Positions 48,801 to 61,000 of a stretch of DNA of 64,000 nucleotides are shown in pieces. Within the stretch, counting starts at the first letter, position 1; each line of letters opens with the position of its first letter. The notes beneath the pieces were generated by a model. That model saw only the letters and a program-made list of their open reading frames with translations. It did not search any database and was not told where the DNA came from. The DNA lies in assembly GCA_004794785.1 (NCBI GenBank), contig SJOL01008821.1, positions 890,484-954,483 of the forward strand, read 5' to 3'. The DNA is from Opisthorchis felineus (taxonomy: Eukaryota; Platyhelminthes; Trematoda; Opisthorchiida; Opisthorchiidae). Both the position numbers and the translations under genes were made by a program.

Positions 48801-51176
48801 CACCCATAGACGCCCAAACACAAGTTATGGTAACCCAAAGTATGCAAAAAGTGGTATCAGAGTTGATGGAAATACCACTTAGAATGCGATTTTCAGCTAC
48901 TTTCGTAGAAAATTTCGAAGAAATCGTCCTGCCTCCCTTTCAGATATCCAGTCCTTAATTTTGAACGGGATGAAGGCGTGTGCAAAAAACGTGCAATCGA
49001 TCGCGTTCGATTTTTTTGTGGAATTATGTTCAATCTCTGTGGAAATGTTTTCAAGTCGGTTTGAATAAGTTCATTTTTTCATCACCCTCAATGTGTGTCC
49101 ATCCAATTTTTCGAACTTTACATAAAACGTCCTGTTGGTGCTAGTCACTTCTCCGATGGGTAACTCGCAGTCGTTTGACTTCTCGTACTCCTGACTTTTC
49201 CTCGTCCTATCTGACTGAGCACATCCCAGTTTTGTTTCTTGTCTACCTAGTTGAGATCGCTGGTCGACAACTATGAACAATGTATCCGGCGCCGTACGGA
49301 GGAAGTGTACCAGACACAAACGCGAATAATCGGGCTTCAAAACAAGGTGCACCTTTTTTCGTGCTTGTCTATCGCTTCTTTATTTTATAACCCTGATTGT
49401 CGTTCCTGGTCGACGCAATTTGATGTTGGTAAATATGGCGCCTCCTTTCCTAAAAGGTGACATTTCGGTATCTCCTCAAATTGTCATGCCTTTTAGCGTT
49501 TTACTACTTGTTCGTGTACCCCAAAGCTTCAGCAAGTTCAAAAGAGCTCGTATGCGTTGAAGAGAAGGTTATCAACTAGTGATAGGTCATTTCCGAAGTG
49601 AGTTTAAGCGCTGTGGTTGTTTAAAAATTCGATAATTTGCACATTACCTGCCGAGCGAATGGCCAATAATGACACGGATTTGTCTGAAAACGAGATTATC
49701 CATATTATACAAACATAAGGAAACAATGGATATCCAGCAGGTCTAATCGAACATACGCTTCAGATAGAGCAGTCCGACCGAAAGCATATAGTGTGTGTTC
49801 TCCAGTCTCAACATCTGCACCACTTTCCAGACAGGCAACACACTGCAGAGGCAACTGCTTCGCACGGAAGGCCCACTTAGTTTCGATGGCCATATCAGCT
49901 GTCTTCAAGATTGATTTACCGGTTGTGACTATGATTACACTGGGAAAACCAGCAGACAATTGAAGGTACGACTTAAAGAACACAAACGACACTCTCAAGC
50001 CGCTCCGAAAGACGCGAGCCAATTAAACAAACTGGAGCGTGACACAGCAGTCTCAGCCGAGAACCGTTTAGTCAACTCTGATAACTCGTATAAATTGCAG
50101 AAAAATCTAAGTATATACAGAGGTGCGACACTGAATGTGGCTATTTGCATGACGACTTCGTGCTTTAACAGATCTGATAGTGTTGAGTGGCCTGCTGTTG
50201 GGCCCAGCCCAATTCACCTCACAAATGCTACTCAGGCTCAGTATGGCGCACGTGACACGACAACTCAGTCCCATGGTCAGGTGCGAAACATGCACACAGT
50301 ATAGCGTACACACAGGCGCGTACACAGAGAGGGGACGTGTACAACTTTCACATCAATCACAGCACATACACAGTATGGTAACCAGTCTCTGGGTAGCCAT
50401 ATTGGTTTTGCCTTAATTTCAATCACTTGTTCTTTGACAAAAACCACCGTCGACGGTTGAAACGTCAGACAGTTTCGTTTATTACATCCTTTGTGTAGTT
50501 GTCAGCACTTTCATTATGTTATTAAATATTGTTGACTTCATTGGTCGCTGATCGGTGCGCACTGATGAGGTCTCCTCGTATGGTGACGAAACGTTTGCGA
50601 GTGAATTGCCAAGCTCGGCGAACAGATCAACAGCCCCTGATTGGTTTTTACCAGTAAACTCACCCGAGCTACCAATATTTTAACAAATTGTTCATTTCAG
50701 TATTATGGTGTGATCGGAAATAAATTCTGCGGTTAACAATAACCCAAAGGTGGTTTTCTGCGTTAGACGCTACTGCCGTGCATTTTGTGTAGCTATTTGC
50801 TACTGCAAGATGTGATATCACGTGGTATGTCAACGTTTAGTGTTTTTATGGTGTATTATTTATTTTCCAGGTCGATTATGAGGTCCAGCGACTATTAAGC
50901 TATTTGAAGGCTCGTGAAAAGGGAATCATCCCCAGTCCACTGAGGCACTCGAAACAGTCTGCAAGTTCGGGCTCGCCAACCAGCCTCCGGACAGTAAAGC
51001 TAGCAGGCAGACAACAGATGGATTCGGTGGTTCTACAGACCAGTCAAGTCTCTGGTTTGATTGATCAATGCACCTCAGTAATTGACAACCTGTGTATTGC
51101 ACTTGAGCAGCTCAACCAATCCCTTCCCGAATCAAAACGACTGGAGTCTCTGAAGATTTCCTTACCGAAACGATAG
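39732..51176 (+). CDS. BORCS5: BORCS5 (myrlysin), BORC complex subunit (4 exons, 336 aa)
   Basis: Joining 39732-39804, 45648-46183, 49251-49346 and 50871-51176 gives 1011 nt with all phases matching (1, 0, 0). The protein starts MGSEQS, identical to the human N-terminus, with Gly2 placed for N-myristoylation. The family's IVVV motif follows (RGIVVVCPGP), then IPSFLPLRG (human IPTFQPLLKG). The helical middle is LRSLVDNYEQCIRRRTEEV and the C-terminal coil ends LNQSLPESKRLESL (human LNSMLPEGERLEPF). Known role: anchoring the BORC complex on lysosomes to recruit Arl8 and drive outward movement. It is much longer than the human protein (196 aa) because of a Ser/Pro-rich insert in exon 2. Additional in-phase exons in intron 1 cannot be excluded. 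It lies 4.3 kb downstream of TMEM129 in the same direction. Confidence 0.88.
40425..40669 (+). other. Exon-like open segment in BORCS5 intron 1
   Basis: Between CAACCACTAG and GTAAGC an 81-codon frame is open (…VPPHLLEIHPILFDMRSEDN…). It would accept the one-base remainder of exon 1 and end on a codon boundary. I do not recognise the protein, and an open frame of this length is not rare here, so it is only a candidate. Confidence 0.25.
41517..41760 (-). pseudogene. APE-type LINE fragment
   Basis: The minus strand reads GFAPLKYKEVRQDFQ, then RFSYLGSYISRN, the same segment as FGMRFAPLKCKF...YLGRCIS in the LINE at 21150-22215. It is a short, decayed piece within BORCS5 intron 1. Confidence 0.62.
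41761..44866. other. BORCS5 intron 1, unassigned part
   Basis: I see nothing supportable: short open frames on both strands and no splice-flanked frame with a family match. A BORCS5 exon here is not required by the human protein. Confidence 0.35.
44867..44942 (+). other. Second exon-like open segment in BORCS5 intron 1
   Basis: A 76-nt open segment (GSFSPVHTPSSRGELLIEV…) lies between GTCCCAG and GTATGC. It begins on a codon boundary and leaves one base, which suits exon 2. With the segment at 40425-40669 it would form a phase-consistent chain from exon 1 to exon 2. There is no family support. Confidence 0.25.
45648..46183 (+). CDS. BORCS5: BORCS5 exon 2
   Basis: Acceptor TTACTTTCCACAG, donor GTATAA at 46184. 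It encodes a long Ser/Pro-rich, probably disordered region (SLSLSVDTSSRQPS, SRSASVSADSN). The conserved RGIVVVCPGP and LRQIPSFLPLRG follow, and it ends LKSIDVSK. The conserved part aligns with human residues after DDIVVV. Confidence 0.85.
46184..49250 (+). other. BORCS5 intron 2
   Basis: A 3.1 kb intron with one SINE copy near its left third and otherwise no recognised feature. Confidence 0.7.
47117..47299 (-). repeat. tRNA-derived SINE, copy 7
   Basis: Minus-strand copy. On the plus strand it begins TATTCAGCCGTAACGCCCTT. It passes through GGAATCACGAGGGCTGAGAT, keeps a B box (GAGTTCGAACC, reversed) and ends at a mutated A-box and 5' end. No clear target duplication was seen. Confidence 0.8.
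49251..49346 (+). CDS. BORCS5: BORCS5 exon 3
   Basis: Acceptor GTCTACCTAG, donor GTGCAC at 49347 (a weak but GT donor). It encodes 32 codons, LRSLVDNYEQCIRRRTEEV through GLQNK. This aligns with human LCLRYQDHLHQCAEAV through LVKRI. Both ends fall on codon boundaries. Confidence 0.85.
49700..50690 (+). pseudogene. Penelope-like element fragment (GIY-YIG end)
   Basis: Around 49923-50110 the plus strand reads GCDYDYTGKTSRQLKVRLKE, then HKRHSQ, and further on DASQLNKLERDTAVSAENRL. This fits the GIY-YIG endonuclease at the C-terminus of Penelope-like elements (YxG, then R-x-x-E-H). The YIG motif reads YTG and stops follow, so it is degraded. Downstream, a non-coding tail includes a hammerhead-like hairpin at 50562-50593. 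It lies in BORCS5 intron 3. No RT domain is seen. Confidence 0.55.
50562..50593 (+). ncRNA. Hammerhead-like hairpin in the Penelope remnant
   Basis: CTGATGA (50562-50568) is followed by a hairpin GTCTCC / GGTGAC (50570-50575 and 50582-50587, one T-T mismatch) and then GAAACG. This is the order of a hammerhead ribozyme core. One extra G lies between CTGATGA and the stem, and the cleavage side was not located, so activity is doubtful. Confidence 0.4.
50871..51176 (+). CDS. BORCS5: BORCS5 exon 4
   Basis: Acceptor TTATTTTCCAG, stop TAG at 51174-51176. It encodes VDYEVQRLLSYLKAREKG, a linker, then a coiled-coil tail. In that tail SQVSGLIDQCTSVIDNL and LNQSLPESKRLESL match the human C-terminal helix. 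This exon, with exon 3, is the best evidence for the gene name. Confidence 0.9.
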   Translation, partial: VDYEVQRLLSYLKAREKGIIPSPLRHSKQSASSGSPTSLRTVKLAGRQQMDSVVLQTSQVSGLIDQCTSVIDNLCIALEQLNQSLPESKRLESLKISLPKR

Positions 51177-51715
51177 CACACTTTGTGGCTGTTTGGTATA
51201 TTTCTTTTATTACTTGGGTGAATCCATTTTTTGTATTTTCCGCAACGATTACATGTTCACTCCAGCGCCGAAACCCAAAAAACAATCCAACGATTGACAG
51301 TTTTTCATACTTTTACCGGGCTTCAATAGCAGAGGATTACACTCTTCATTTTTTTCTCCCGACCATTATTGGAGTGGTCATGGTGAGGGGCACTGTAAGG
51401 AACGAGCTCGCCTTTTCAGTGCACTCTAGGCAATACGAGTGAAGGCGTGCGCGAGAATGAATCGGTCGCTACAAGCACATTGTACTCTCCGGGAAACGGA
51501 CCACAGTAATCCTCATGAATGCGCTGGCGTGTTTCGCATGATAATGATGAAACTAGCCAGTTGTATGGCTTAAAATTTAACTTACCCAAGTAATTTTCCA
51601 CAGGTCTGGTCATGTTTCCGTGGAATTGTGGCCGCTACTATATTACTTAAGCCAATGATTTCGTCCTATCGTCTCCAGAGCGATTAGAATGCAAGTCTGC
51701 TGAGGAGGGTGATGG
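51177..51715. other. BORCS5 3' flank
   Basis: Probable 3' UTR and flank; no clear poly(A) signal or other feature identified. ATGG at 51712-51715 is the left target duplicate of the solo LTR. Confidence 0.4.
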
Positions 51716-52024
51716 TGTAAGGAGGAAACCCTTCGCTGCAGAGTTCTTTATTAGAAAACGCCAACTAAACGGTTACAGACTATTGGACAGGAAGGTTAAA
51801 CTCTCATTTGCATGTTGTTTTTAAAAAACGGAATATCCATCTTCTTCTCGAACGCGTCTTCTTGAACTCTTCTGGATATTCATTGACTATCGCACAATTG
51901 CAAGCAAAAACTGTAAAGTAGTTCCACAAATTCCGTAATAAATCCCACCTTCCATTAGATCAAGACGAAGTTACGAGAACACACATACTACCCGCATGCG
52001 TCATCAGTAGTACCCACCGTTACA
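51716..52024 (-). mobile_element. Solo LTR of the intact gypsy family
   Basis: 309 bp, reverse orientation, about 97% like the LTRs at 14425 and 18634. It is flanked by ATGG on both sides (51712-51715 and 52025-52028). No internal sequence is left, so it most likely formed by recombination between the two LTRs of a former element. Confidence 0.95.
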
Positions 52025-52028
52025 ATGG

Positions 52029-55000
52029 TAGTGTCGCAACGCACTCACTGAAATATAGAGGACCATCCGGGAGGCCTAAAGATTCACGTTTCAGATGAAT
52101 GTGGCAAGTTAATTTATTCTGTATGAGGCCAATCATCGACGCTATGACAAACAAGGGTGACTACCAGTCTGATACGCCTATTTACGTAGTTGTAGTGGTT
52201 CGTTGTTCGGAGACCTACGGCCGCACCGATGCGAGATGTTACGTTATATCCACGCTTCAATTTTGAGTTCGGGTATTGGTCCGTCCGAGTAGTTCATTGT
52301 GTAAACTTGGTGCGCATGGCGGGATATCTTCATTGTTGAAATGGAGCCGTCGAACGTGAGTTTAGCCTCTCGTCAAGTATTCGGTTATTTTAAAAAGATT
52401 TTAGATTCGATACCTGAACAAAGCTGAGCCTTACGCACTTGCAGAAAATCTTACCCTTCTTGGTTTACTTGTTCTGTATTATGAGGAGTCAGGACCATAA
52501 TTTCGATGCATTTCAAACAAACCAACTTTGTTACACCTGAGCGATCTGTTCACTTACCCATTCGAAAAACCCATCTGTTCATGATTCGGTCTTGAACCTT
52601 CAAACCCAAGCATCGAAGCGTGATTGAGCTCCTCACCTTGCAGACCGCCCACGCGACTGCTTAGTGCGGTTCAATTGAGCAACGAGAGAGGATGCTTGTG
52701 CAAACGATTCAAACTCTTGAGTGTGTTCGCAATGTACTTATGTAGTCGCATCACATCTGCAACTTATACTAGAGAATCGGTTTTCTCATCACTCGTTTGG
52801 ACATTCGTCCTCCTGTCATGGCTCAATTATTCTGGCGAATCCATACCAAAAGTGACAGGCACTGGACTCGAGCTTCACTCTTATTAGAGTTCATCAACAG
52901 TGCACTTCCTTAGCCGTGCCGGACATCTGGCATGCAATGCGAATGTGTTCCCACCACTACTCCAGCGCACGTTGGACGCATCTGAATTTTCACGTCTAAA
53001 CAGGCGGACGTGTTCACGTTTGAGCGACGTGATTGGTTTACCTGACTCCTGGAACAACGACCCAGTAACTTTCCTGGTTTTGTCGATCGATTGACCCGCC
53101 TGTCAGGACTTCCCAGTTAGGTGGCTGCACGCACACTTGAAGCCTGCTGGGTTCCGCTAACCATTTCAATGTTGACTGGAATTCTAATCATTAGCTGATT
53201 CGCAAATGACAAACCTGTATTTTAACGACTCGGTCCACTTTGTTTCGTTTCCAAACGAATAACCCGAAGAACATGCCCGCTGTAGCTAGAACCTCCTAGA
53301 TTGTGTTGTCCTAACAAGTGGGCGAAATGCTTATGTAGTGGTGAAACGGGTGACATAAACGACACTTGTAGATGAAGTAGGGAGTATGGTTTGAAAGAAA
53401 ACGGATGCTTTGACGTTGAACTCTTGGCTGATGGCACTTCCAAACACACATCTGCAGTTTTGACCAGAAAATATCCCTTACCAGTTATTGACCAAATGGC
53501 TGTCAACCTGTTTGCAGACGTTTCATGTCCAACCGAGGAGACCTCAGTGGGTATTTGGATGTATACTCCCTCATCACCCACCTGCGTTTATTTTGTTTCA
53601 GAGATTATCTGTTTCCTCAATGTGATTGGGTCCCTTGTGGCTTACGTAGCGTCGTAGCCTACATTCTTCATGTTCCATTGGTGCATCAGCTAACTTCTTT
53701 CCGGGAGTTTTCGTCCCCGCTCCGATAGTTTGGTTTTCAGCTTGCACTGCGCATTTGCTTGCCTTCGCCGAATTTGGCCGGCCATTCTGACACTTTCCAA
53801 CTTCCTTCGATTTGATTTATCCGTTCCTAAGTCAACTGACTCACCAACAATGAGAGGATTCAAAGGAATCACAGTCCCGTGCATCAGGCATATTTCTGAA
53901 TTGGCTGCGAGATTTTTGAGACTGTATACTATAAAGATGGTCTACAAAAACCTGCGAACAACACTACCAAACCCAAAAGGAAAATTCAGCGCACCAAGGG
54001 AGTTCAGTGTCCGGTGTAACATTCGACTCAAAAACTCCACACGGCATCATGTGGAGCTTCTTTTCAGGCTACAGGAACACTGGCTGGCTGATCAAAAACG
54101 GTTAGTTTTCGCTCACCTCCATGGGCGGAAATCAAGGAGGACTCGAACTCGACCGGCCCACCTTTGACGCACTGGTCTAACCATGAACAAATAAGGAAAG
54201 TGAATTCACTGAATCGTGGTGCTGCACCGGGGAAACTGTCAACAGATATGTGGAAAATAGCTCAATTTATCAAATACAGAGGATTAAAGAACCCTCTAAC
54301 CACAAGGATGAGTACTGTGCAACAAACCAGCGGACAAACGAATAGAAGAATTAGGTGAATCCAAATCTGAACATCAGTCCATTTATTTGGAGTATACTAC
54401 AAACCGGTAAGCCAGAGGACCAAACTGAACAACGGATGAAGAAAGATTCAACTGGGACATTAATCGATGAAATGCAGTGGAATCGCCTGTTGTCAAATAT
54501 TAGGGTGCAACTCAGAGAATTCGGACCACAACGCAATGCCAATCGAGGACGATAGAGAAGACTACTGGAAATAGAGAGTGCCAGAATAACTAATCACCTT
54601 CAAGGGGGACAGATAGCAACGCAACACGAATCCAAGACGGGTCAATCAGAACAGGAGTCAAAACGCCAGAAATAAGTTATTCAATCGAATGCGGGGAACG
54701 TGTGCCACATAGCACGAGTACTCTATGCCGTTGTAAGCTATCCCGTGTCAGGTAAGCCATGAAGTGCCGAGAATTAAAAGCTGCATGTCTAACTTCTAAG
54801 TTAACCTGGCACCAAAAAACTTAGTTGGTAATACGCCGCCTGAGTGTATTTAAAGCGTTTACGCAATCACATGCTCATTTGATATTTGGGTTAGTACACA
54901 CACACAAACTGGTCCATTTCTACTGCAACTGATGGATAGACCCGTTTGGAACATAATGTCTGTTCGATGGATTGTTCCAAAGCATCTGTGCTATGGCATT

Positions 55001-58000
55001 GAACAGATAGATAAAGGAATTCGTAGTGGCCGGAATAAGCTGAACGGAAATGGATAAAACTTCAGTGTCACACAGTGTCAGGCTCAAGGCATCTCGCTTA
55101 TGCTGTTTTTGAACGATTGAGGCAACGTAGCTCACACTCGCTATTATTATATGTTTTCCGCAGAAAGATTCTTCCTGCAAAACCGTGGCATTTCGTAAGA
55201 AACAATGGTTTGTTGTTTCTTCCAGCGACGTAACCTGGCAAGCAAAGCGAGCACCATAAAAAACAAAAACTACACGTATTATTTAAACAGCTGTTAAAGG
55301 TACATGAGAACGGGTTTACAGGCAGAAATGCTGTAAGAAATAACTGTGATTGGTGAATTACAGTCGAGTTCATTAGCTAAACCTGTATGCGTCAGCGGTC
55401 TGAAAGGACACAGTGCATATAACTGGAGAGGGTAATTTAGGCCCAACAAGTATAGTGTAAGGTGGCTTTTAATTCGAAAATTGCAAAAAACAACCTAATT
55501 GCCTACAGATTCAGTTGGATTGTTAGTGCACATTGAGAAACCGGAAGTGTGACACTGAGAAACTATGACAAGCATTTGTAAAATATTTGGAATTATCACA
55601 CTCGTTATAGTTTGAATTTGCCGAGGGCACCTTCTGTGGCTCATCGGGTACTGCTTGCTGCCGCAAAAGTACTATAAAACTGTCGTTACTGAGTTGGCGG
55701 AGATGGTGTGATTGTCCCTACCCCAGCGATTTTGCGGCTTGTTTAGTTTTTAAACACATTTATGCGTGCGCAAGATCACAGGAGCAACCCAAGTCAGCGG
55801 TCTGCGTCAAAAGTCATTCGCTAACCTTGTTCTCTGTGACACCAGATATTAGCTGCTGAATCCCTAACCTTCTATTGTGCAACCGACTTATAATCACACG
55901 GGCGCAGCACACAATTCGTGAGTAAACTGTTCAATGTTTTACCAAGAGACTGAGGCAGTTAAAAAGCAGTCCCACACCCCATTTTTATCAAACATCGACC
56001 AGACCTTTGAGATCAAACTTAGGCGGGAAGTACTTACTCGGATGAAATCTTCTTGTAGTCCACCGTTCGGGACCTTGTGAGGAATTTATTTGCCTTTTTA
56101 TTTTTCTATATTCTAGTTCACAAAAACTTTGGAATCTAATCAATAGCCCCGTTTTGTGTTTCGATTAAATACGGCTGCTGCCAACTTAAAAGTGACAAAT
56201 ACAATATTCATTCCACCGACAAATATTCAGCCGATATTTACCTGCATTTGATATGCCGTGAGATTAACCTTCTTTGTTTAGCTATTACGCATTTTAGTCT
56301 GTTAGACCACGTTCCCAAACCTATCGGGACTTCGTTAATAATTGCAAATGTTTTAAAAAATTTCAGAAATGACGACCATGAAAACTCCACACTTTACTGT
56401 CTGCTTCTCCGGATTTTTGTTTGTTCACTTTCTGGTCGGAATAGCAATAATTTATCGCACCAGTGTAAACTTTTCTCCACATGGTATTTCGCAATTTTTA
56501 TAATCACTGTAATCAAACAACAATTGTGGTCCATTATTATGACGAAGTTACTTGTACCAGTGCACATAATCTACAGAAACAGTGGAAAGATGTATGATTT
56601 GAAATATGAAGTAACTTGGTTGTAATATATGAAAAATCATCGGCTGCAGGATAGACTGTCAGAGTGGCTGAATGCGAGTTTCAGTCAAGCAGCAAACATT
56701 CCAACGATTTCGCATGTATTTTTTTTAAATACCGTATGCACGCAATAATATGCATACATTACTCTCAGCATCCTAGTTCATGGAAGTGGATCAAACGCTG
56801 AGTGGTGTGTAGGATAGAGAGACTAATATTGAGTGAGGAGGGGATTTAGAAATGCCAAGAGCAGCTATCAAGAAGTTGAAAAGTGCAGACTCTGACGCAA
56901 GGGGTACTTTCCTCAACAAAAAACCCTATTTGTCATGATAGGATGTAGCCCGATGCGCCCAAGAATTTAGTCGAATGGTAGAAGAATTTACGCTCAAATC
57001 ATTTTAGGAGGTCTTTGGGGAATTCGGAAATATAAATGTTAGTGGAAGGAAGTGCAAAATCAATAGAGAAATCTATTGAAGCGCACCGATAAATCAGACC
57101 AGCAAGAGACATGCTTAGCCCAACGCCTTTTAACCGTGAGACATCCAACCCCAATAACCAGTAATTTCATCGTAGCACTGTGCTTGACATTGGAAACCGA
57201 TACCTATAAACTGGGTTTTCTGTGTGTCTTACCTCGATTTAGGAGGGATTTTATCATGGTGAAACGAATTTGGGAGTCGATTCCAACGTTTCTAACAGCC
57301 CAAAACTAGCGAGCTTGGAACAATGGTATACAAAAGTGCTTGGCCTGAGAACCCTGGTCACCTGACACAAAGCCTGAATAAAAAATTAGAGAGGACCTCA
57401 ATGTGTTGGTCCTATACTTCTGGGACTTTCAGGCCATTCAGGATAACCTTTTCGCAGAAGCCTTCACAATGGCAAAAATAGCGTTGAATAAAATAACGGA
57501 AAGAATACCGGAGTTATAATAGTAGAGGCAGAAAGAATCCACGTCAGACAGAACAACGCATACAGTTAGCGCAGTAATATTAGCCTGTGGTGTATCAGCC
57601 AGTTGAATACCAAGCTGAGCTGTTGACTGCCGTTATGGCTTAAGGCAGGGAGAATGTTTAAAACATGACCCACATTTAGAGTTATTAATGTTAGTTAATA
57701 GTGCTAAGTTAACCACTTTGGCTTACTTTTGGGTGCTTATCGGATGGGCGTTAAAGTTTCTAATCATGGGAGATAAATTTAGCTACAGAGGATATTTTCA
57801 TGAGCAACAGTAGGTTTTTTTTGAAGATGCTCCGCAGGTCGTGGCTGCACTCGGAGGGGATAAGATTGAGTTTACCACCACGCTTGTGCTTTTCATGGGT
57901 ATCACATTTAAGCGGTATATGGGCCCTGTCTTCTGCCGAGCCAGTCAGAAATGTTTCGTTATTACGACTAAGAAATGTAGAATCGTGGGTGAATGCTATG

Positions 58001-61000
58001 CAGATTATTTCTCGAGATGATTAATTATTGTGCTTGGTCTTCAGCAGAGGTTTGCTGTTCTGCGCGACAAAAAATATAGCAACTTCTTGTCTGCTTTTTT
58101 CACGTTACAAACATTAGGTTGCTCATGGTAGCTCAGATGCCCCCTAACTCGTTATTTGCTTGAAAATGTCGAAATGCTTCATGTTTAGTTATGGACCGTG
58201 CAGCATATGCTTTTGGGCCGTTGTCCATGATAATGTTAAGCAGTGGCAGTGCCTACCCGATATCCCAGAAACTGCCGCGAAGTTGCTCTTAAATCGCCCG
58301 AATAGGTGCGTATATTACACGCTGCCTGCCCCCTGTTGGGACAGTGACCAAACACTTATTTGGCCCAGAACTAGCACTGTAAGAATTGTGGAATGATATT
58401 TCCCTCCCCGCAAGTACCTTGTTGTGTCGCAGTTGTTTACTCTCGAAGCAGCATTTGGGCAACCAGGCATGCAGTAATTCGCAACCTGATATTTAACTCG
58501 GTCGTTTTTCCTCAAAGCTGGGTATGCTCACCGCCGGGTCAGTAACACAAAGGTCGGCAATGGAAATCAAGTTGCAAATGACGTATTACCAGCGGGTAGC
58601 ACTCGATGTGGCCGCTGGCTCGCTCCACTGATGTGACATCTTCACACTGGAGCACGCAATTTTGAATGGTAGGCCAAATTACGTTGGGTACTCATGCTTT
58701 TAGAAGCTTAGGAGCAAAGTTCGCAGCACGAAATTTTTTTCACAGAAGAGCGGCGTCTCGACACCCACATACGGATGTCCTTGACGCCTTATTTATCTGG
58801 ATTACATTTTTTCGTTCCAGTTAAAATTACTGTGATGAAGAATTTGGCATACCCATGATAAACAGACGGTAGTACAGCGTGGTAAACCCGTCGACTGGCC
58901 ACTGGATACCGCTTTCAAGAACGGTGGTAACAGGTAGCCTTTTATCCCCTTAACTTTCACGAGAATCATTGAACTTGTAATTTATCAACTGAAAGTGGTC
59001 TTATATTACAAGGCAGACAAATATGATTGCGGGGACCTCAGGAAACGGAAGGTATCTAGCGCTGCACCAACCCATCCTCAGGCTACATTAGCTTTAGCCG
59101 GTTTTTTCACTATGAATCCTCATAACATGTGGTATTTCCTGTGTATCTTGAGCTAAATTATCGGCCACAGTAAGTTAATTCCTGACAAATAAGGTCCAGT
59201 GATTTTGTGGGCTGTGTCCGCTGTGCCGATTGCTAGTCTTTGAATTCAGCATAAACTGATTATATTGCGTGAAGGACATGGAAGGTTTTGGGCTTGACGT
59301 CTCATCTTCGAATCAATCCAGCCATTTCAAAAGCCAAAGAGCATTCGTTCTGGAGCACTATACAGTGGTAACAGAACATATAACTTCTACTCCTCATTGA
59401 TTCACCTATACGTTATCGTTTATTTTTTAAGAGCATGGTCACAAACATATAGAATGAATGCAAGTGATTGATGTGGGAGGGTCCCAGAAGAATATTGGAA
59501 GTCGTACCACCAAAGGTTTCAGTCAGACAAAATGAATCCCAACGTTTGTAAGAATGTTCGGTTTATTATTAGAGTAAAGCTTACTTTGCACTTCAGTATT
59601 CCGCCGATTCATTGATGTTAGGGGGTAGAAAAACCAGTGTTTGGCTGCTTTCTGAGCTTAATTTTTATCATGTTAGGCCTACCTTTAGTAAGGTACTTTT
59701 GGCTCTCTGCGCAATTCGCGGTTAGTTCCTCAAGAATCATCCTCCAAATTTCAGGTCATATAAAACACCTAACTGGACCACTGGTGCTCGTTTATCAATG
59801 CTGAAGTTGTCCATAAAGACGACGATTTCAGAAGGTTTCGGAGAGAAGCCAGCTGGGTGTTGACTGGTCGTAAACAGTTATGTTTTAGATTTCTCCTCTG
59901 GTAGGTTGCAGTAAAACCTCGTTATTGTCATTAGCCCCAGGGCCTCAACTCCTCCTTCCCTTCATTTTTCTCCTAAAAACTATTCATTGGGTTGTGACAA
60001 CGGACTGTTTGACAGTTAACACAGACTTTGTGAAGCAGTTGAGCGATTTCCCTGAGTTTTGTCAGCCAAAACACACATAAGGTGAGGCATGTGGGGCAAA
60101 TCTATCACCCGTGTGTTCAACCATTTACAGCTCCAGGGTGTTTTTGCCTTGATTTATGATTGATTACACTTCTTCTGTTCTTCATCAACATGACATCTTC
60201 GAGACCACGATTCACCTTGGTTTCTGCAAACACTGTTGACGTTACCTCACATGAGATTGCGCTAACTAATTTGTTGTTCACTAACTTATACTACTTAACA
60301 AAGCAAAAAAGTAAGTGCAGGTTCGCCCAGACTCTCTCTCCCGGGTTACTTTAATCAAATTCGGAACCCTGGACTTGCGTGTTCGATGTCAATGATGGGC
60401 AGATATTATTGCATGAGAAAGGTTCTTGGCCTCTTGCAAGTGAGATCGACGGACACAGAAATGGCTTCCTGGCCAACGGTTGGCAGTCTTAATCTACGGC
60501 TTCGACTCTATTACCATGGCTTGAATCAGTAAAGGGTGTGTTTTGTACCTTTCTTTTGCTTTCATTATAACGTTACGTATTTCATCAATTTCATAAACGA
60601 TTTTTGTTTGAATACGCAAAACCACAAAAATGCGCATTTGTACAAATTACATACAATACAGGCGTGGTCGCATTCTCCGATTTTCTCTTTTCATTTCACT
60701 CGCGCTTACAGCGGTTATTCGCGAGCTTCATGTGCTAACTCTGGTATCAAAACATTTCAGACTGTCTTTGGAGTTTATTGTATATGAGAGCTTCCCGGAA
60801 AGAAGACCCCTGGACCTCCACGACCGGATTATTATTTATTCACTGACCTGGGCCAACGACGAACTATTTTAAAAAGAACAATTCTTAGTGAGTCTGTTCC
60901 ATTCGACCCTTTTTATTATTGTGTACTCAATTCAGAGTAATTGTATTTATTTCTTTGCCACACACTCTTCCTAAAGTAGCTTTTTTGGGTACCCAGACCA

